A stretch of 64,000 bases of DNA, taken from contig NZ_CP143624.1 in assembly GCF_050038885.1 (NCBI RefSeq), forward strand, positions 868,001-932,000, given 5' to 3'. Positions 1 through 8,500 of the stretch are shown here, in pieces. Source of the stretch: Myxococcus flavus. Lineage in GTDB: Bacteria > Myxococcota > Myxococcia > Myxococcales > Myxococcaceae. A model generated the notes under the pieces. The model did not search any database. It was given only the letters and a program-made list of their open reading frames with translations, and was not told the origin of the DNA. Position 1 is the first letter of the stretch. The number at the start of each line of letters is the position of its first letter. The position numbers and the translations under genes are program-made.

Positions 1-1
1 C

Positions 2-1096
2 GGCATCGTGGGTCAGCTCGGCTGGGGGCCCGCGGATGAGGACCCGACCACGTCCGATGCATGGGACTGGACGACCACCGCGCAGTTCGCCGATGACTTC
101 TGGGACAACGACCGGTACGAGGCCACGCTGCCCAACCCGGGTGTCGTCGGCAGCTACCGCTTCGCCTACCGCTTCCAGGTGAACGGCGGCGAGTTCCGCT
201 ACTGCGACGCGGACGGCAACAGCCCCGACCCGGGGGCCAGCTTCGACGTGGCGCTGACGGGCACGCTGGCGGTGAGCGCGCAGGACCCGGACCCCGAGCC
301 CACGGATGCCTACTGCCGCCTGCAGAGCGTGAGCGGCACGACGGTGGGCAGCGGTGACGTCGTCAACGTGGTGGGCCGGGTGCACATCCCAGGTGTCACC
401 ACGGGCCCGGGCGCGGGCGCCAACGTCCAGGTGGAGGTCGGCATCGGGGCCGCGGACGCCAACGCGTCCATCCAGGCGTCGGCGTTCACCTGGAAGGCCG
501 CGGAGTACACGGGCGAGGCCGACGGCGAGGCGGACACGGATGAGTTCTCCACCGCCCTGACGCCGGCCTACACCGGCAACCGTGCTGTCAGCATGCGCTA
601 CACCACGGACGGCACCACGTGGACGTACTGCGACAAGGACGGCAGCAACGTGGGTGGGTACACGCTGGGCCAGCAGCACGCCCTCACGGTGGGCAACCAC
701 ACGGCGATTGGCTACTGCAACCTCCAGTGGCCGTTCGAAATCGGAGTGGAGGCGGAGGGGGCGGCCCGGACCGTCTATGGCCGACTATGGGTGGCGGACG
801 TCACGCCGGGCACTGGCCAGGGCGCGGGGGTCATCGCCGAACTCGGCTACGGCCCCGCGAGCAGCGACCCGGGCATCTCGGGATGGACCTGGGTGGCCGC
901 CACGTACGTTAGCGACGAAGATAACAACAGCAACGACCAGTACGCCGTAGACCTGCCGGCGGGCGTGCCTGCCGGGATGTCCTACACGTACCGCTACTCG
1001 TACAATGGCGGGCCGTACTGCTACGGCGACCGGCAAGACCGGGGTGGCAGCACAAACGGCTTCTCGGGCAACGACGTGGGCACGGTCGTCCCGTAA
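2..1096 (+). CDS. Secreted repeat protein, 5' end outside window
   Basis: The frame is open from the first complete codon, so this is the C-terminal part of a longer protein. About 364 residues are visible and fall into three degenerate repeats of roughly 110-130 residues. Each is rich in Gly, Asp, Thr and aromatic residues. The repeats share a GWGP/GYGP-like motif near the start, a WTW or FTWK motif in the middle, and a YRY..NGG..YC or WTYCDKDG motif at the end. New repeats begin with YCRLQ or YCNLQ. Paired Cys at repeat boundaries suggest disulphides and an extracellular beta-sandwich fold. No catalytic motif is seen. I do not recognise a named family; a surface or secreted adhesive/structural protein is inferred. 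It is followed by a hairpin terminator. Confidence 0.75.
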   Translation, partial: GIVGQLGWGPADEDPTTSDAWDWTTTAQFADDFWDNDRYEATLPNPGVVGSYRFAYRFQVNGGEFRYCDADGNSPDPGASFDVALTGTLAVSAQDPDPEPTDAYCRLQSVSGTTVGSGDVVNVVGRVHIPGVTTGPGAGANVQVEVGIGAADANASIQASAFTWKAAEYTGEADGEADTDEFSTALTPAYTGNRAVSMRYTTDGTTWTYCDKDGSNVGGYTLGQQHALTVGNHTAIGYCNLQWPFEIGVEAEGAARTVYGRLWVADVTPGTGQGAGVIAELGYGPASSDPGISGWTWVAATYVSDEDNNSNDQYAVDLPAGVPAGMSYTYRYSYNGGPYCYGDRQDRGGSTNGFSGNDVGTVVP

Positions 1097-1114
1097 GAAG
1101 GCATGACTCCCGCT

Positions 1115-1150
1115 GGCCGCCCGGATGCTTGTGAGGCTCCGGGCGGCCTT
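1115..1150 (+). terminator. Hairpin terminator after the repeat protein
   Basis: A perfect 11-bp stem (1115-1125 with 1138-1148) encloses a 12-nt loop 18 bp after the stop codon. The T tract is very short, so termination strength is uncertain. Confidence 0.55.
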
Positions 1151-1242
1151 GCGGAATGATCGGCGTCTCCGAAACGTATGCTTGACAGTGTCGGATGGGG
1201 TCGGTACAAGCCCGCCTCACCGATGCGCGGCGGACGCCTGAC

Positions 1243-1314
1243 GGGCGGATAGCTCAGCGGTAGAGCGGCGCCCTTACAAGGCGATGGTCACAGGTTCAAT
1301 CCCTGTTCCGCCCA
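1243..1314 (+). tRNA. tRNA-Val (TAC)
   Basis: The 72-nt cloverleaf has a perfect 7-bp acceptor stem (GGGCGGA/TCCGCCC), D stem GCTC/GAGC, anticodon loop CTTACAA giving anticodon TAC, and T arm ACAGG-TTCAATC-CCTGT. The discriminator is A and CCA is not encoded. The outer anticodon-stem pair is a mismatch. It lies 15 bp upstream of tRNA-Asp and is probably co-transcribed with it. Confidence 0.92.
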
Positions 1315-1329
1315 TGGTCGTACCGATGT

Positions 1330-1406
<77 letters not shown>

Positions 1407-1410
1407 ATAA

Positions 1411-1448
1411 GAAGGGCCCGGAATCGTAAGGTTCCGGGCCCTTCACCT
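1411..1448 (+). terminator. Rho-independent terminator of tRNA-Asp copy 1
   Basis: A 13-bp GC-rich stem (GAAGGGCCCGGAA paired with TTCCGGGCCCTTC) begins 5 bp after the tRNA CCA end, with a short 3' T-containing tail. Confidence 0.85.
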
Positions 1449-1498
1449 TTAGGGTGAGGGCTGCAGAATTCATCCTGCGCCGCGTGTCGTACCGATGT

Positions 1499-1575
<77 letters not shown>

Positions 1576-1579
1576 ATAA

Positions 1580-1620
1580 GAAGGGCCCGGAATCGTAAGG
1601 TTCCGGGCCCTTCGCCTTTT
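1580..1620 (+). terminator. Rho-independent terminator of tRNA-Asp copy 2
   Basis: The same hairpin as at 1411 is followed by a stronger T run (ending near 1620). Confidence 0.87.
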
Positions 1621-1938
1621 CTGACCGCCCTCGTCGCACACAGGAAGAGTCCCGCAGGCGTGCTGTGAGCAGCAGCCGCTGCTTTGGGTCAGCCGCCCCC
1701 GGTACACGCTCCCTCGACGCGAACCCGATCCAGGCTGTGACGTCCCGCGGCGACGAGCAAGGGGAGAGAGCCGCCCGCTCCGGTGCTCGACGCGACGATG
1801 AGCCAACCCAATCGTTCCAGCGCGACCAGCGCACCGAGGAACGTGGGGAATCCTCGTCACTGCCGACAATCCCAGGCACCATCCGGGCGATTCTCCACAC
1901 CGGAAATTTCCATCCTCTTGCTTCCAGCTCCTCCTCCC
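1614..1938. other. Intergenic, no gene recognised
   Basis: This 325-bp stretch runs from the tRNA terminator to the lipoprotein start. Open frames exist on both strands but have no start/RBS support or recognisable motif. It presumably holds the lipoprotein promoter. Confidence 0.5.
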
Positions 1939-2853
1939 ATGCCCCATCCGCACCGCGTCGCTCGAGCCCTGGCCCTCGCCCTGCTCCCTGCCCTCGCTTC
2001 CTGCTCCTCTTCCGATTCCGAATGCACGGAGGACCGCGACTGCGCCTCCCGAGGCCCGGACATCGTCTGTGTCGAGGAGCTTTGTGTTCAGGCCTCCTCA
2101 CCCGACGCGGGAACCGGAGACGCGGGCGTGGACGGTGGGCCGACGGATGCGGGCTCTGACGACGACGGCGGCGTGGACGCGGGCGCTGGAGATGCAGGCG
2201 CTCCGGACTCGGGCACGGACGGCGGTGCCCCGCCTCCGGAAGCACTGCTGCGCATCACGGAGATCAACCCATATGTCCAGCCGGACCTCATCGAGCTGGT
2301 GGCCGTTTCCGGCGGGTCCCTGACGGGAATCTCCCTCGAGGAGCTCACCAACTCCGGCTTCACCTTCACCTTTCCCGCGGGCTACACGGTGGAGACGGGG
2401 GCCGTGCTGGTGCTTCACCTCGGCGGCGGCTGCACCGACGCCCCCGGGAACCCGGCCTCCTGCGGTCAGACCGCGCCCTTCAGCGCCGTGGCGTGGGACT
2501 TCAATGCGCAGGGTTCGCTCAGCTACTCCGGCAAGGTCTTCGAGCTCTTCGCGTCGGATGGCTCGCCCATCGACGGCGTCCCCTTCGTGCGGGCCTCCGG
2601 AGAGATGCCCTCCAACCTCGTCGCCGCGGTCCAGCGCCTCCAAGCGGACCGGGTCTGGGACCCGACACCCTGCATTCATGACCTCCAGACGGGGTTCGCG
2701 CGCGACCGCTACTGCCGAAACATCGCGGTGGACTGGTCCAACATGAACGCGGGCGCCAGCATCATGCGCATCGCCGGGGACTCGCCGTTGACGACGCCCG
2801 GGTCGCGGACGCAGTGGAGCGCCCCGCTACCGTCACGCTGGGGCACCTACTAG
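1939..2853 (+). CDS. Lipoprotein with lamin-tail-like domain
   Basis: The 304-residue protein has a lipoprotein signal (Arg near the N-terminus, hydrophobic stretch, lipobox LASC around residue 18-21), so an outer membrane or surface location is expected. A short Cys pattern (SECTEDRDC...CVEELC) follows, then a low-complexity linker of repeated Asp-Ala-Gly units. A C-terminal domain starts near ITEINP and contains DLIELVAVSGG. The same domain type occurs in the lipoprotein at 47486-49861. It resembles lamin-tail/CBD-like modules of myxobacterial surface proteins. The start was chosen at the ATG just before the signal peptide; the open frame begins further upstream. Function is unknown, with surface binding or anchoring inferred. 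Confidence 0.75.
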   Translation: MPHPHRVARALALALLPALASCSSSDSECTEDRDCASRGPDIVCVEELCVQASSPDAGTGDAGVDGGPTDAGSDDDGGVDAGAGDAGAPDSGTDGGAPPPEALLRITEINPYVQPDLIELVAVSGGSLTGISLEELTNSGFTFTFPAGYTVETGAVLVLHLGGGCTDAPGNPASCGQTAPFSAVAWDFNAQGSLSYSGKVFELFASDGSPIDGVPFVRASGEMPSNLVAAVQRLQADRVWDPTPCIHDLQTGFARDRYCRNIAVDWSNMNAGASIMRIAGDSPLTTPGSRTQWSAPLPSRWGTY

Positions 2854-2980
2854 CGGTGTCGGAGAAAGCCACCTGGCGCGCCGTCGCGCTGGGCGAGGGC
2901 ACGGCGCGACGGCGCGCCCCATCGTTCCGCCCATCGCCGCCCGCATCGCGGCGACGCGAAAGCTGGGCGAGGATTTGTCC

Positions 2981-3499
2981 ATGCCGATCCTGCCGAAAGA
3001 GCGAGACCCCAGGTTGATCACGATTCGTCGTGGCGGGAGCCTGACCGACGAGGACCATCACCTGCTCGCGGAGTGGGCCGCCCTCTGCGCGGAGCACGTC
3101 CTCCCCTTGTTCGAGAGCGCGTGCCCTGAGGACACGCGCCCCCGGGACGCCATCGCCGTGGGTCGGGCGTGGATCAGGGGCGAGGTGCGGATGCGTGACG
3201 CCCACAAAACCGCGTTCGTGGCCAACGCCGCGGCGCGTGGGTTGCCTGCTCCGGCCAGGTTCGCTGCGCTTGCGGCAGGCCAGGCAGTGGCCGTCGCCCA
3301 CGTCGCTGCGCACTACCTTGGCGCGGCGGCGTACGCAATCCGGGCCGCCGCCGCGTCGGTCGCCGAGGGGGACGCGGAAGCGGCCCGTCTGCAGGAGCTC
3401 GGATGGCAGCGGAAACGGATCCCCGCCCCCCTTCGTAAGCTGGTCCTCGAAGACCAGCGGGCGCGGAACGACATCTGCTGGGGCGTCTTCGCCGGGTGA
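2981..3499 (+). CDS. Putative immunity protein (Imm5-like)
   Basis: The 172-residue soluble, Ala-rich, helical protein carries the pattern of putative-immunity-protein families: a W..LCAEHVLPLFE helix, then D.RPRDAI...RAW..GE, then repeated Ala/His-rich helices (AAGQAVAVAHVAAHYLGAAAYA). Such proteins usually neutralise polymorphic toxins. The ATG at 2981 follows an AGGA-containing RBS. No toxin gene is adjacent. A second immunity-like gene lies 120 bp downstream, so this looks like an orphan immunity cluster. The family call rests on motif memory, not a search. Confidence 0.6.
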   Translation: MPILPKERDPRLITIRRGGSLTDEDHHLLAEWAALCAEHVLPLFESACPEDTRPRDAIAVGRAWIRGEVRMRDAHKTAFVANAAARGLPAPARFAALAAGQAVAVAHVAAHYLGAAAYAIRAAAASVAEGDAEAARLQELGWQRKRIPAPLRKLVLEDQRARNDICWGVFAG

Positions 3500-3619
3500 C
3501 GCAGGTCCGAGTCCTCACGCTTTCGCGGCGCCGGGCCGAATGGTGGTCGCCCGAGGTCGCGTTGGATGGTTGGAAGCACTTTGCATTGATGGTGCCCCAC
3601 GCCCCGTAGAGGACGCCTC

Positions 3620-3922
3620 ATGTCCATCGACAATCTCGAACATGCCAGGCGGCTGGCCCTGGAGGAGGCAAACCGGGGTTGGAAGGATTTGGAAGACCCC
3701 ATCGTCATCAACGACGCCGTGTCCTACGCAACCCGATATGGCTGGGTCTTCTTCTACAACCTTCGCTCCGTCATCGAGGGGCGCAAACCCCTCGGGCTGC
3801 TGGGCAACGGCCCCATCGCCGTCCTGCGCGACGACGGCTCGGTCCACCGGATTCCCGCAGCACGTTGGCGACGGGACCTGGAGGTATTCGAGGCCGCACT
3901 CAGCGCTCAAAAGCCACAGTGA
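3620..3922 (+). CDS. Imm35/YrhB-like small protein
   Basis: This 100-residue soluble protein has a central pattern of W.FFYNLRSVIEG, then GLLGNGPIAVLRDDGSVHRI. It resembles the immunity-35 / YrhB group, where a Trp-aromatic strand and a GNGPI(A/L)V strand followed by DG.V are typical. It may protect against an absent toxin. The gene ends about 65 bp upstream of the second tRNA-Val gene and runs in the same direction as the immunity-like gene before it. Confidence 0.6.
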   Translation: MSIDNLEHARRLALEEANRGWKDLEDPIVINDAVSYATRYGWVFFYNLRSVIEGRKPLGLLGNGPIAVLRDDGSVHRIPAARWRRDLEVFEAALSAQKPQ

Positions 3923-3987
3923 GCCCGGCCCGGCCTTCCGGACAACACGCTCCAGCAGGGCGCCCCCTCACGCCGCTGACGTCTGAC

Positions 3988-4059
3988 GGACGGATAGCTC
4001 GGCGGTAGAGCGGCGCCCTTACAAGGCGATGGTTACAGGTTCAATCCCTGTTCCGCCCA
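3988..4059 (+). tRNA. tRNA-Val (TAC), divergent copy
   Basis: It has the same 72-nt architecture and anticodon TAC as the gene at 1243 with several substitutions. One creates an A-C mismatch at acceptor pair 3:70 (GGACGGA against TCCGCCC). It may be functional or decaying. The sequence upstream (GACGTCTGACGGACGG) also matches that upstream of the first copy, so the whole tRNA pair was duplicated and has drifted. Confidence 0.75.
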
Positions 4060-4074
4060 CGGTTGTACCGATGT

Positions 4075-4151
4075 GGGAAGTTCGTTCGGTTGGTTAGAGC
4101 GCCGGTCTGTCACGCCGGAGGCCACGGGTTCAAGTCCCGTACTCCTCGCCA
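4075..4151 (+). tRNA. tRNA-Asp (GTC), divergent copy carrying the attachment site
   Basis: The 77-nt gene has anticodon GTC and an encoded CCA, but the 5' half differs from the other two copies (GGGAAGT acceptor strand with one A-C mismatch, altered D loop, U-G pair at the base of the anticodon loop). The 3' 30 nt are identical to the other copies and to the fragment at 18300-18329. An integrase gene lies 65 bp downstream facing it, so this gene was restored by element integration. Confidence 0.85.
4122..4151 (+). repeat. attL core (tRNA-Asp 3' end)
   Basis: The 30-bp segment from the T arm to the CCA end is exactly repeated at 18300-18329. The base before and the base after the segment both differ between the two copies, which fixes the core limits. 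Confidence 0.88.
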
Positions 4152-4155
4152 TTCG

Positions 4156-4195
4156 AAGCCCAGCAATCCTCAAGGGTTGCTGGGCTTTTCTTTTT
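4156..4195 (+). terminator. Terminator after tRNA-Asp copy 3
   Basis: The hairpin AAGCCCAGCAA / TTGCTGGGCTT is followed by a T-rich tail. It differs completely from the terminators of copies 1 and 2, which fits its being supplied by the integrated element. Confidence 0.88.
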
Positions 4196-4216
4196 CCTCC
4201 GTCCCCCTATGTGCCC

Positions 4217-5425
4217 TCAGTGTGCCCCTCCGGCGTCGTTGGCCGGAGCGGCGTGGAGCTGGAGGGGCACCGGCCGGTCGAGCTGCTGCACCGCGCTCTC
4301 ACGGGCCTCCGGCGCGAGGTGGGCGTACCGCATCGTCATTTCGATGGTGGCGTGGCCCATCAGCTCCTGGATGACCTTGAGCGGGACACCCCGCATGGCG
4401 AGGTGGCTGCCGTAGGTGTGGCGCAGGTCGTGCCAGGTGATGCGCCCCTGCTCGCGGCTGATGCCCGCCTGGCTCACCGCCCGCGATAGCCGGTGCTCCG
4501 TCATGCTCGCGGTGAGCGGCTGGCCGTCCGGCTGGCAGAACACGTAGGGGCCGCGCAGGTGCCGATGCCCCTTGAGTGCGTCCACCACCGAGCCGGGAAG
4601 GTCCACCGTCCGTCCCCGTCCGCCCTTGGGCAGCCCCGTCACTCCCTGCCAGATGGAGCGCCGCACCTGGAGCTTGCCGCGCTTCAAGTCCACGTCGCTC
4701 CACTGGAGCCCGATCAACTCCCCATGCCGCAGCCCCGTCTTGAGCGCCAACAGGACCAACGTGCGCCACTCCGGCTCGGCGGCGTTGAGCAGGCGCTCGG
4801 CTTCCTCGAAGGTGAGGAAGTCAAAGGCGGGCTTGTCCGTCTTGAAGAGCTTCACACGCGGGACGTGTTGGAGCACGCCCTGTTCCTGAGCCAGTGCGAG
4901 CAACTTGTGCAGCACGGTCAGGACGTTGTTGATGGACTTGAGGCTCAGGAGCTTCACCCCGGAGCCCTTGCGCAGGGCATCCTTCGAGGGGGCGTTCTTC
5001 CTTCCGGGAATGCCCGCTGGCTTCTTCCGCATCGCGGCCTTGAAGTCCTCGATCTCCGCTGGACCGATGGCGTCAAGAGGCGTGTTCCCGAACACGGGGA
5101 GCAGGTGGTCATCAAGGATCTGCCGCTTGGTGACGACGCTGGAGTGCTTGTTGTTGTTCTCGCTGTACGTGATGAAGCGCGGGACGAACTCCCCGAGGGT
5201 GAGGACCCGGCCCGGCTCGTTCTGCTTCTCCTTTCCGAAGGTGCCCGTCAGGAGGGCTTGGCGGACTTGACGCTCGTACTCTTCCGCGCCCCGGCGGGTG
5301 TTGATGGGCGATGCCTTGCGGACTCGCTCCACCCTCCCGCTCGGGTGCTGGTACTTCACGTCCACCCACCACGCCTCCTGCACCTTGCCCTCCTTCGTCT
5401 TCCACTTCCGCAGCCTGACGCTCAT
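4217..5425 (-). CDS. Tyrosine-type site-specific integrase
   Basis: The 402-residue phage-type integrase catalyses integration and excision of the element. It has an N-terminal arm-binding region (1-75), a core-binding SAM-like domain (about 76-185) and a catalytic domain (about 205-385). The catalytic set is visible: Arg233 (TGLRHGE), His332-x-x-Arg335 (HDLRHTY), His358 (LMGHAT) and nucleophile Tyr367 (MRYAHL). The length is normal. It is the last gene of a leftward operon and its start overlaps the excisionase stop by 4 bp. It converges on tRNA-Asp, the usual arrangement for tRNA-targeting elements. Confidence 0.95.
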   Translation of the reverse strand: MSVRLRKWKTKEGKVQEAWWVDVKYQHPSGRVERVRKASPINTRRGAEEYERQVRQALLTGTFGKEKQNEPGRVLTLGEFVPRFITYSENNNKHSSVVTKRQILDDHLLPVFGNTPLDAIGPAEIEDFKAAMRKKPAGIPGRKNAPSKDALRKGSGVKLLSLKSINNVLTVLHKLLALAQEQGVLQHVPRVKLFKTDKPAFDFLTFEEAERLLNAAEPEWRTLVLLALKTGLRHGELIGLQWSDVDLKRGKLQVRRSIWQGVTGLPKGGRGRTVDLPGSVVDALKGHRHLRGPYVFCQPDGQPLTASMTEHRLSRAVSQAGISREQGRITWHDLRHTYGSHLAMRGVPLKVIQELMGHATIEMTMRYAHLAPEARESAVQQLDRPVPLQLHAAPANDAGGAH

Positions 5426-5643
5426 CGCTTCTCTCCGAGCGCAGGACCGCCGTTACCCGGCATCCAACGTAGCAAGACAACGCGGCGGATGCGGATGGAT
5501 CGACCAAGGTGGAGGACTCCGGGCACCTGTCCGAACCGGATCGACTCGTAGAGCGTCTTCCGGTTCACGCGCAGGAGTGCTGCGGCCTCTTCGACGGTCA
5601 GGAAGTCGGGCGCGTTGGAGCCCGCTCCCGTGGGCATGTTCAT
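5422..5643 (-). CDS. Excisionase-type helix-turn-helix protein
   Basis: The 73-residue protein has a MerR-like winged HTH (FLTVEEAAALLRVNRKTLY, about residues 14-32, then a wing with HLGRSIRIRR). This is the excise/HTH_17 type of recombination directionality factor. It overlaps the integrase start (ATGA) and the helicase stop (ATGA), so the three are translationally coupled. It could also act as a repressor of the operon. Confidence 0.85.
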   Translation of the reverse strand: MNMPTGAGSNAPDFLTVEEAAALLRVNRKTLYESIRFGQVPGVLHLGRSIRIRRVVLLRWMPGNGGPALGEKR

Positions 5644-7181
5644 CGCGTGCCTCCGCTCGCGTTGCTGGGCGTTGCGTGGACAGGCTTGGGCTCGGTTGGC
5701 GAGTGCGCGGAGCCAGCACTCGCCCCGGCAGCGCTACGCGGACCCGCGAGAGGAACGACCTTCGTTGCGAGCGCCGTAACGTCGTCGTCCGTCTGGTGCC
5801 ACGGAGGGAGCCAGCCCCGCGTCTTGCTGTCGCGCTGCTCAGTCCAGCCCGCCGACTTCAGCGCGGAAAGGAAGGTTCTTTTCTGCGGCGGATGCTTCTG
5901 CCCCACCACGCGGCAGAAGCCGCAGACCGCCGCATACAGCGCGTCGTTCGTGAACGCCTTCGTCTTGCCGACCACGGGCCCCGGAGGCGCGTGCATGTTT
6001 GACGGCGCGGTGGGGCTCTTCGTCGCCCAGTCGAGAATCTGGCGGTCGGGGTCCGGGCTGTCGATCAACTCGCGCAGGAACTGCTCCGTCACCGGCTCGC
6101 TGAGCTGCTGAAGCTCCTCACGGGAAGCGTTCGCGTGAGGGCGCCTGACTCGCCGCAGGTCCACGGCGCGGGTCGTCATCTCATGAGCGAAGGCGGCCAC
6201 TTGCACCATGAACTCCGGAGTAAAGGCGTCGTCCTCACCCGGCGCGTGCAGCGACTCCAAGAACTCTTGATGCGTCATGCCGAGGTCGGGGTGCTGGTAA
6301 GCGGCGGGCTTGGTCTTGTTGTGGAACACCGTCCAGCGGCGGTCGTTCTCCTCGATTTCGATGGGCTTCGTTCGGTTGGTAGCGGCCAGGAGCCCGGCGC
6401 GGTTGGATGCTGGGGTTCGGGGAACGCCCTTGCTCTCCAGGAAGACCTCGCTATCGGTGATCATCGCCTTGAGCCCGTCGCCGAGCGAACCGCCACGCTT
6501 GTGGTTGTCGAGCAGCTCGTTGGCGAAGATGAGGAGCTTCGTAGCGAAGTGGAGGTTGTAGGGCTTGGCCAGGTCCGCCTCGCCAATCTGGACGCAGTTG
6601 GAGGGCCCCAGCAGGTGCGCGAGCACGCGATAGAGCACGTTCTTTCCGGAGCCCGGGGGCCCTTGCAGAAGGATGGCGGTGCCCGGCCTGGAGCCCGGAT
6701 TCTGCACCTTGAACGCGATCCAGTTGAGCAGCCAGTCAAGGCCGGCTTCGTCTTCGGCGAGCCAGAGCAGAACACGGCGCACGGTGGACCACTCCCCCTG
6801 AACTGGCGCGAGCGTAGGAGCCTCCCAGGTGTTGACCGCAAACGTCCCGTCCTTGCGCCGGATGAGATCGGGCGCGTTCGGCCTGCACTCAATGGCCATG
6901 ACGCCCGCGCAGAGGTCCGGCACGTCGGGCGAAGCGGCCAACGGGCTGACTCCACGCGGCCACATATTTCGCGGGTCCACCAGCCCTCGCAGAATCAGGT
7001 AGTCCTCGGCCGCCTTCTGCGTCAGGAACTCCGGAGCGAAGCCACGCCCATCGTGGCGCCGTGCAAGGTATCGCTCCAGCGGAACGACCTTCACGAGCGG
7101 CAGCTTGGCAACCTGGGTCAGCGCTGCTGCCGTATCGGCTGCGTGCGCCAGCGCATCACCGGGATGGATGCTCGTGCTCAT
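5640..7181 (-). CDS. Replicative helicase / primase C-terminal-type ATPase
   Basis: This 513-residue protein resembles the D5/P4-type helicase part of phage and plasmid replication proteins. It has a Walker A motif GPPGSGKN (about residues 174-181) and a Walker B-like hydrophobic strand ending in ANELLD. A sensor-like segment LLAATNRTKPIEIEENDRRW matches the N/R pattern of SF3-type viral ATPases. It likely unwinds element DNA with the primase-like protein encoded upstream. The start was set at the ATG whose sequence overlaps the upstream stop (ATGA) rather than at the longer open frame. The C-terminal third is poorly conserved to the eye. Confidence 0.82.
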   Translation of the reverse strand: MSTSIHPGDALAHAADTAAALTQVAKLPLVKVVPLERYLARRHDGRGFAPEFLTQKAAEDYLILRGLVDPRNMWPRGVSPLAASPDVPDLCAGVMAIECRPNAPDLIRRKDGTFAVNTWEAPTLAPVQGEWSTVRRVLLWLAEDEAGLDWLLNWIAFKVQNPGSRPGTAILLQGPPGSGKNVLYRVLAHLLGPSNCVQIGEADLAKPYNLHFATKLLIFANELLDNHKRGGSLGDGLKAMITDSEVFLESKGVPRTPASNRAGLLAATNRTKPIEIEENDRRWTVFHNKTKPAAYQHPDLGMTHQEFLESLHAPGEDDAFTPEFMVQVAAFAHEMTTRAVDLRRVRRPHANASREELQQLSEPVTEQFLRELIDSPDPDRQILDWATKSPTAPSNMHAPPGPVVGKTKAFTNDALYAAVCGFCRVVGQKHPPQKRTFLSALKSAGWTEQRDSKTRGWLPPWHQTDDDVTALATKVVPLAGPRSAAGASAGSAHSPTEPKPVHATPSNASGGTR

Positions 7182-8500
7182 TGCGCGCCCCCGTTCCAGT
7201 GGCCCGAGCTGGCCGCCAGTCCCAGAGTCCGGCGCCATTCCGCGTACTCCGCTTCCCGTTGGGCCGCTCTCTGGCGGTCCCATTGCGTGAGCTTGGCGCG
7301 AGCCCCGCGCACCCCTCGCAGCGCCTCACCCCACACGTCACGGGATGGCTCCAGCCGCACGAGCGCATCGAGCGAGCGGCGCGCGACTTCGAGGAGGCTT
7401 TCCGAACTCTCCTCGGGCGTGGCCACGCGGGCGAGCATTTCGGTCAGCTTGTTGATGCCCAGGTGCCGCTGCCCGTCGAGCATGAGCACTTCGCCCGCGT
7501 CCATCTGCGCGAGAATCGTCACGGCGTCGGGACGCTTGAAGCGCCGGAGCCGCTTGCGCACGTCCTTGAGGTCCGCCACCCGCGAGCCGTCCAACTGTTC
7601 TTCGGTGGGACGCTCGGCGTAGCGTGCGAAGGGCTGCCGCAGCAGAGGACCGAACTCGGCCTGTACGTCGAGCGGCTGGCCCTGGTGGTGCTCCGGGGCT
7701 GGACGTGGCAGCGCATTGGAGGGGTCCCAGCTTGGCAGGTAGTAGAGCCGCGCGACGTCCTTGCAGGAGATATCGGCCTTCAACGTGGCTTCCGTCAGGC
7801 CCCCGAGCCCCACGCACTGCATGAGGCGCGGCCACAGGCGCTCGGACCAGCGGCTCGCCGAGCCAACGGGCACGGGCTCACTGAACGGGAAGACGACGCG
7901 GTAGCGGATGGGCTTCGCGGTGCGCCCGTAGGAGTGCGTCGGGTAGGCGAGGAACCAGAACCCGCGGCGGCGCAGGCTCTCGAGCCATGCATCCAGCGCG
8001 GCCTGCGTTTCACCGTCGAAGTCCACGATGGCCAGGGTGACGTGAGAGAAGTTCGCGTTGCGGCGGTAGGGCGCTGGCGTCGGTTGCCCGTCCTTGCCCT
8101 CGTAGAGCCCATCGGCGCGGGGCGGATGCGGCTTGGCCGGGATGATGGCGCGGCCGTCCTTCTCCGGGCGCACGAGCGGAGCGGCGGCCACCTCGTAAAG
8201 AGCGGCCATCAACTCGCCCGCTGAGCCGAACTCCACGACATCCAGGCTCCCGGGAGTGAAGCGCGAGTCAGTCAGGCAGACCGTCCAGGAAGCGGGCACC
8301 TGCGCGGGGCCCGACGCTCGGTTTCCCGCGTCAACATGGGACGGCATGGGGGGAGCTGTGACGGAAGTCCCAACGCGCTGGGGCTCCGTCATTGCTCCGT
8401 CACTGGGGTTTTCACTCTGTACGTGACGGAGTGACGGAACTCTCTCTTCCTTAAGTAGAATAGAGAGAGAGGGGAAGGAGATACGAGCTGCGTCAGTCAT
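7178..8500 (-). CDS. Primase-like replication protein (AEP-type, probable)
   Basis: The 440-residue protein has a variable, Pro-rich N-terminus (about 1-90) followed by a domain with hydrophobic strand AIVDFDG (two Asp, metal-ligand candidates) and the segment HSYGRTAKPIRYRVVFPFSEP. This strand-His-x-Arg/Lys layout is seen in archaeo-eukaryotic-type primases of plasmids and phage satellites. The C-terminal part is helical. It shares 4 bp with the genes on both sides, so primase and helicase are made together, typical of a bipartite primase-helicase. Weak motif conservation leaves room for another Rep type. Confidence 0.68.
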   Translation of the reverse strand: MTDAARISFPSLSILLKEERVPSLRHVQSENPSDGAMTEPQRVGTSVTAPPMPSHVDAGNRASGPAQVPASWTVCLTDSRFTPGSLDVVEFGSAGELMAALYEVAAAPLVRPEKDGRAIIPAKPHPPRADGLYEGKDGQPTPAPYRRNANFSHVTLAIVDFDGETQAALDAWLESLRRRGFWFLAYPTHSYGRTAKPIRYRVVFPFSEPVPVGSASRWSERLWPRLMQCVGLGGLTEATLKADISCKDVARLYYLPSWDPSNALPRPAPEHHQGQPLDVQAEFGPLLRQPFARYAERPTEEQLDGSRVADLKDVRKRLRRFKRPDAVTILAQMDAGEVLMLDGQRHLGINKLTEMLARVATPEESSESLLEVARRSLDALVRLEPSRDVWGEALRGVRGARAKLTQWDRQRAAQREAEYAEWRRTLGLAASSGHWNGGAQ

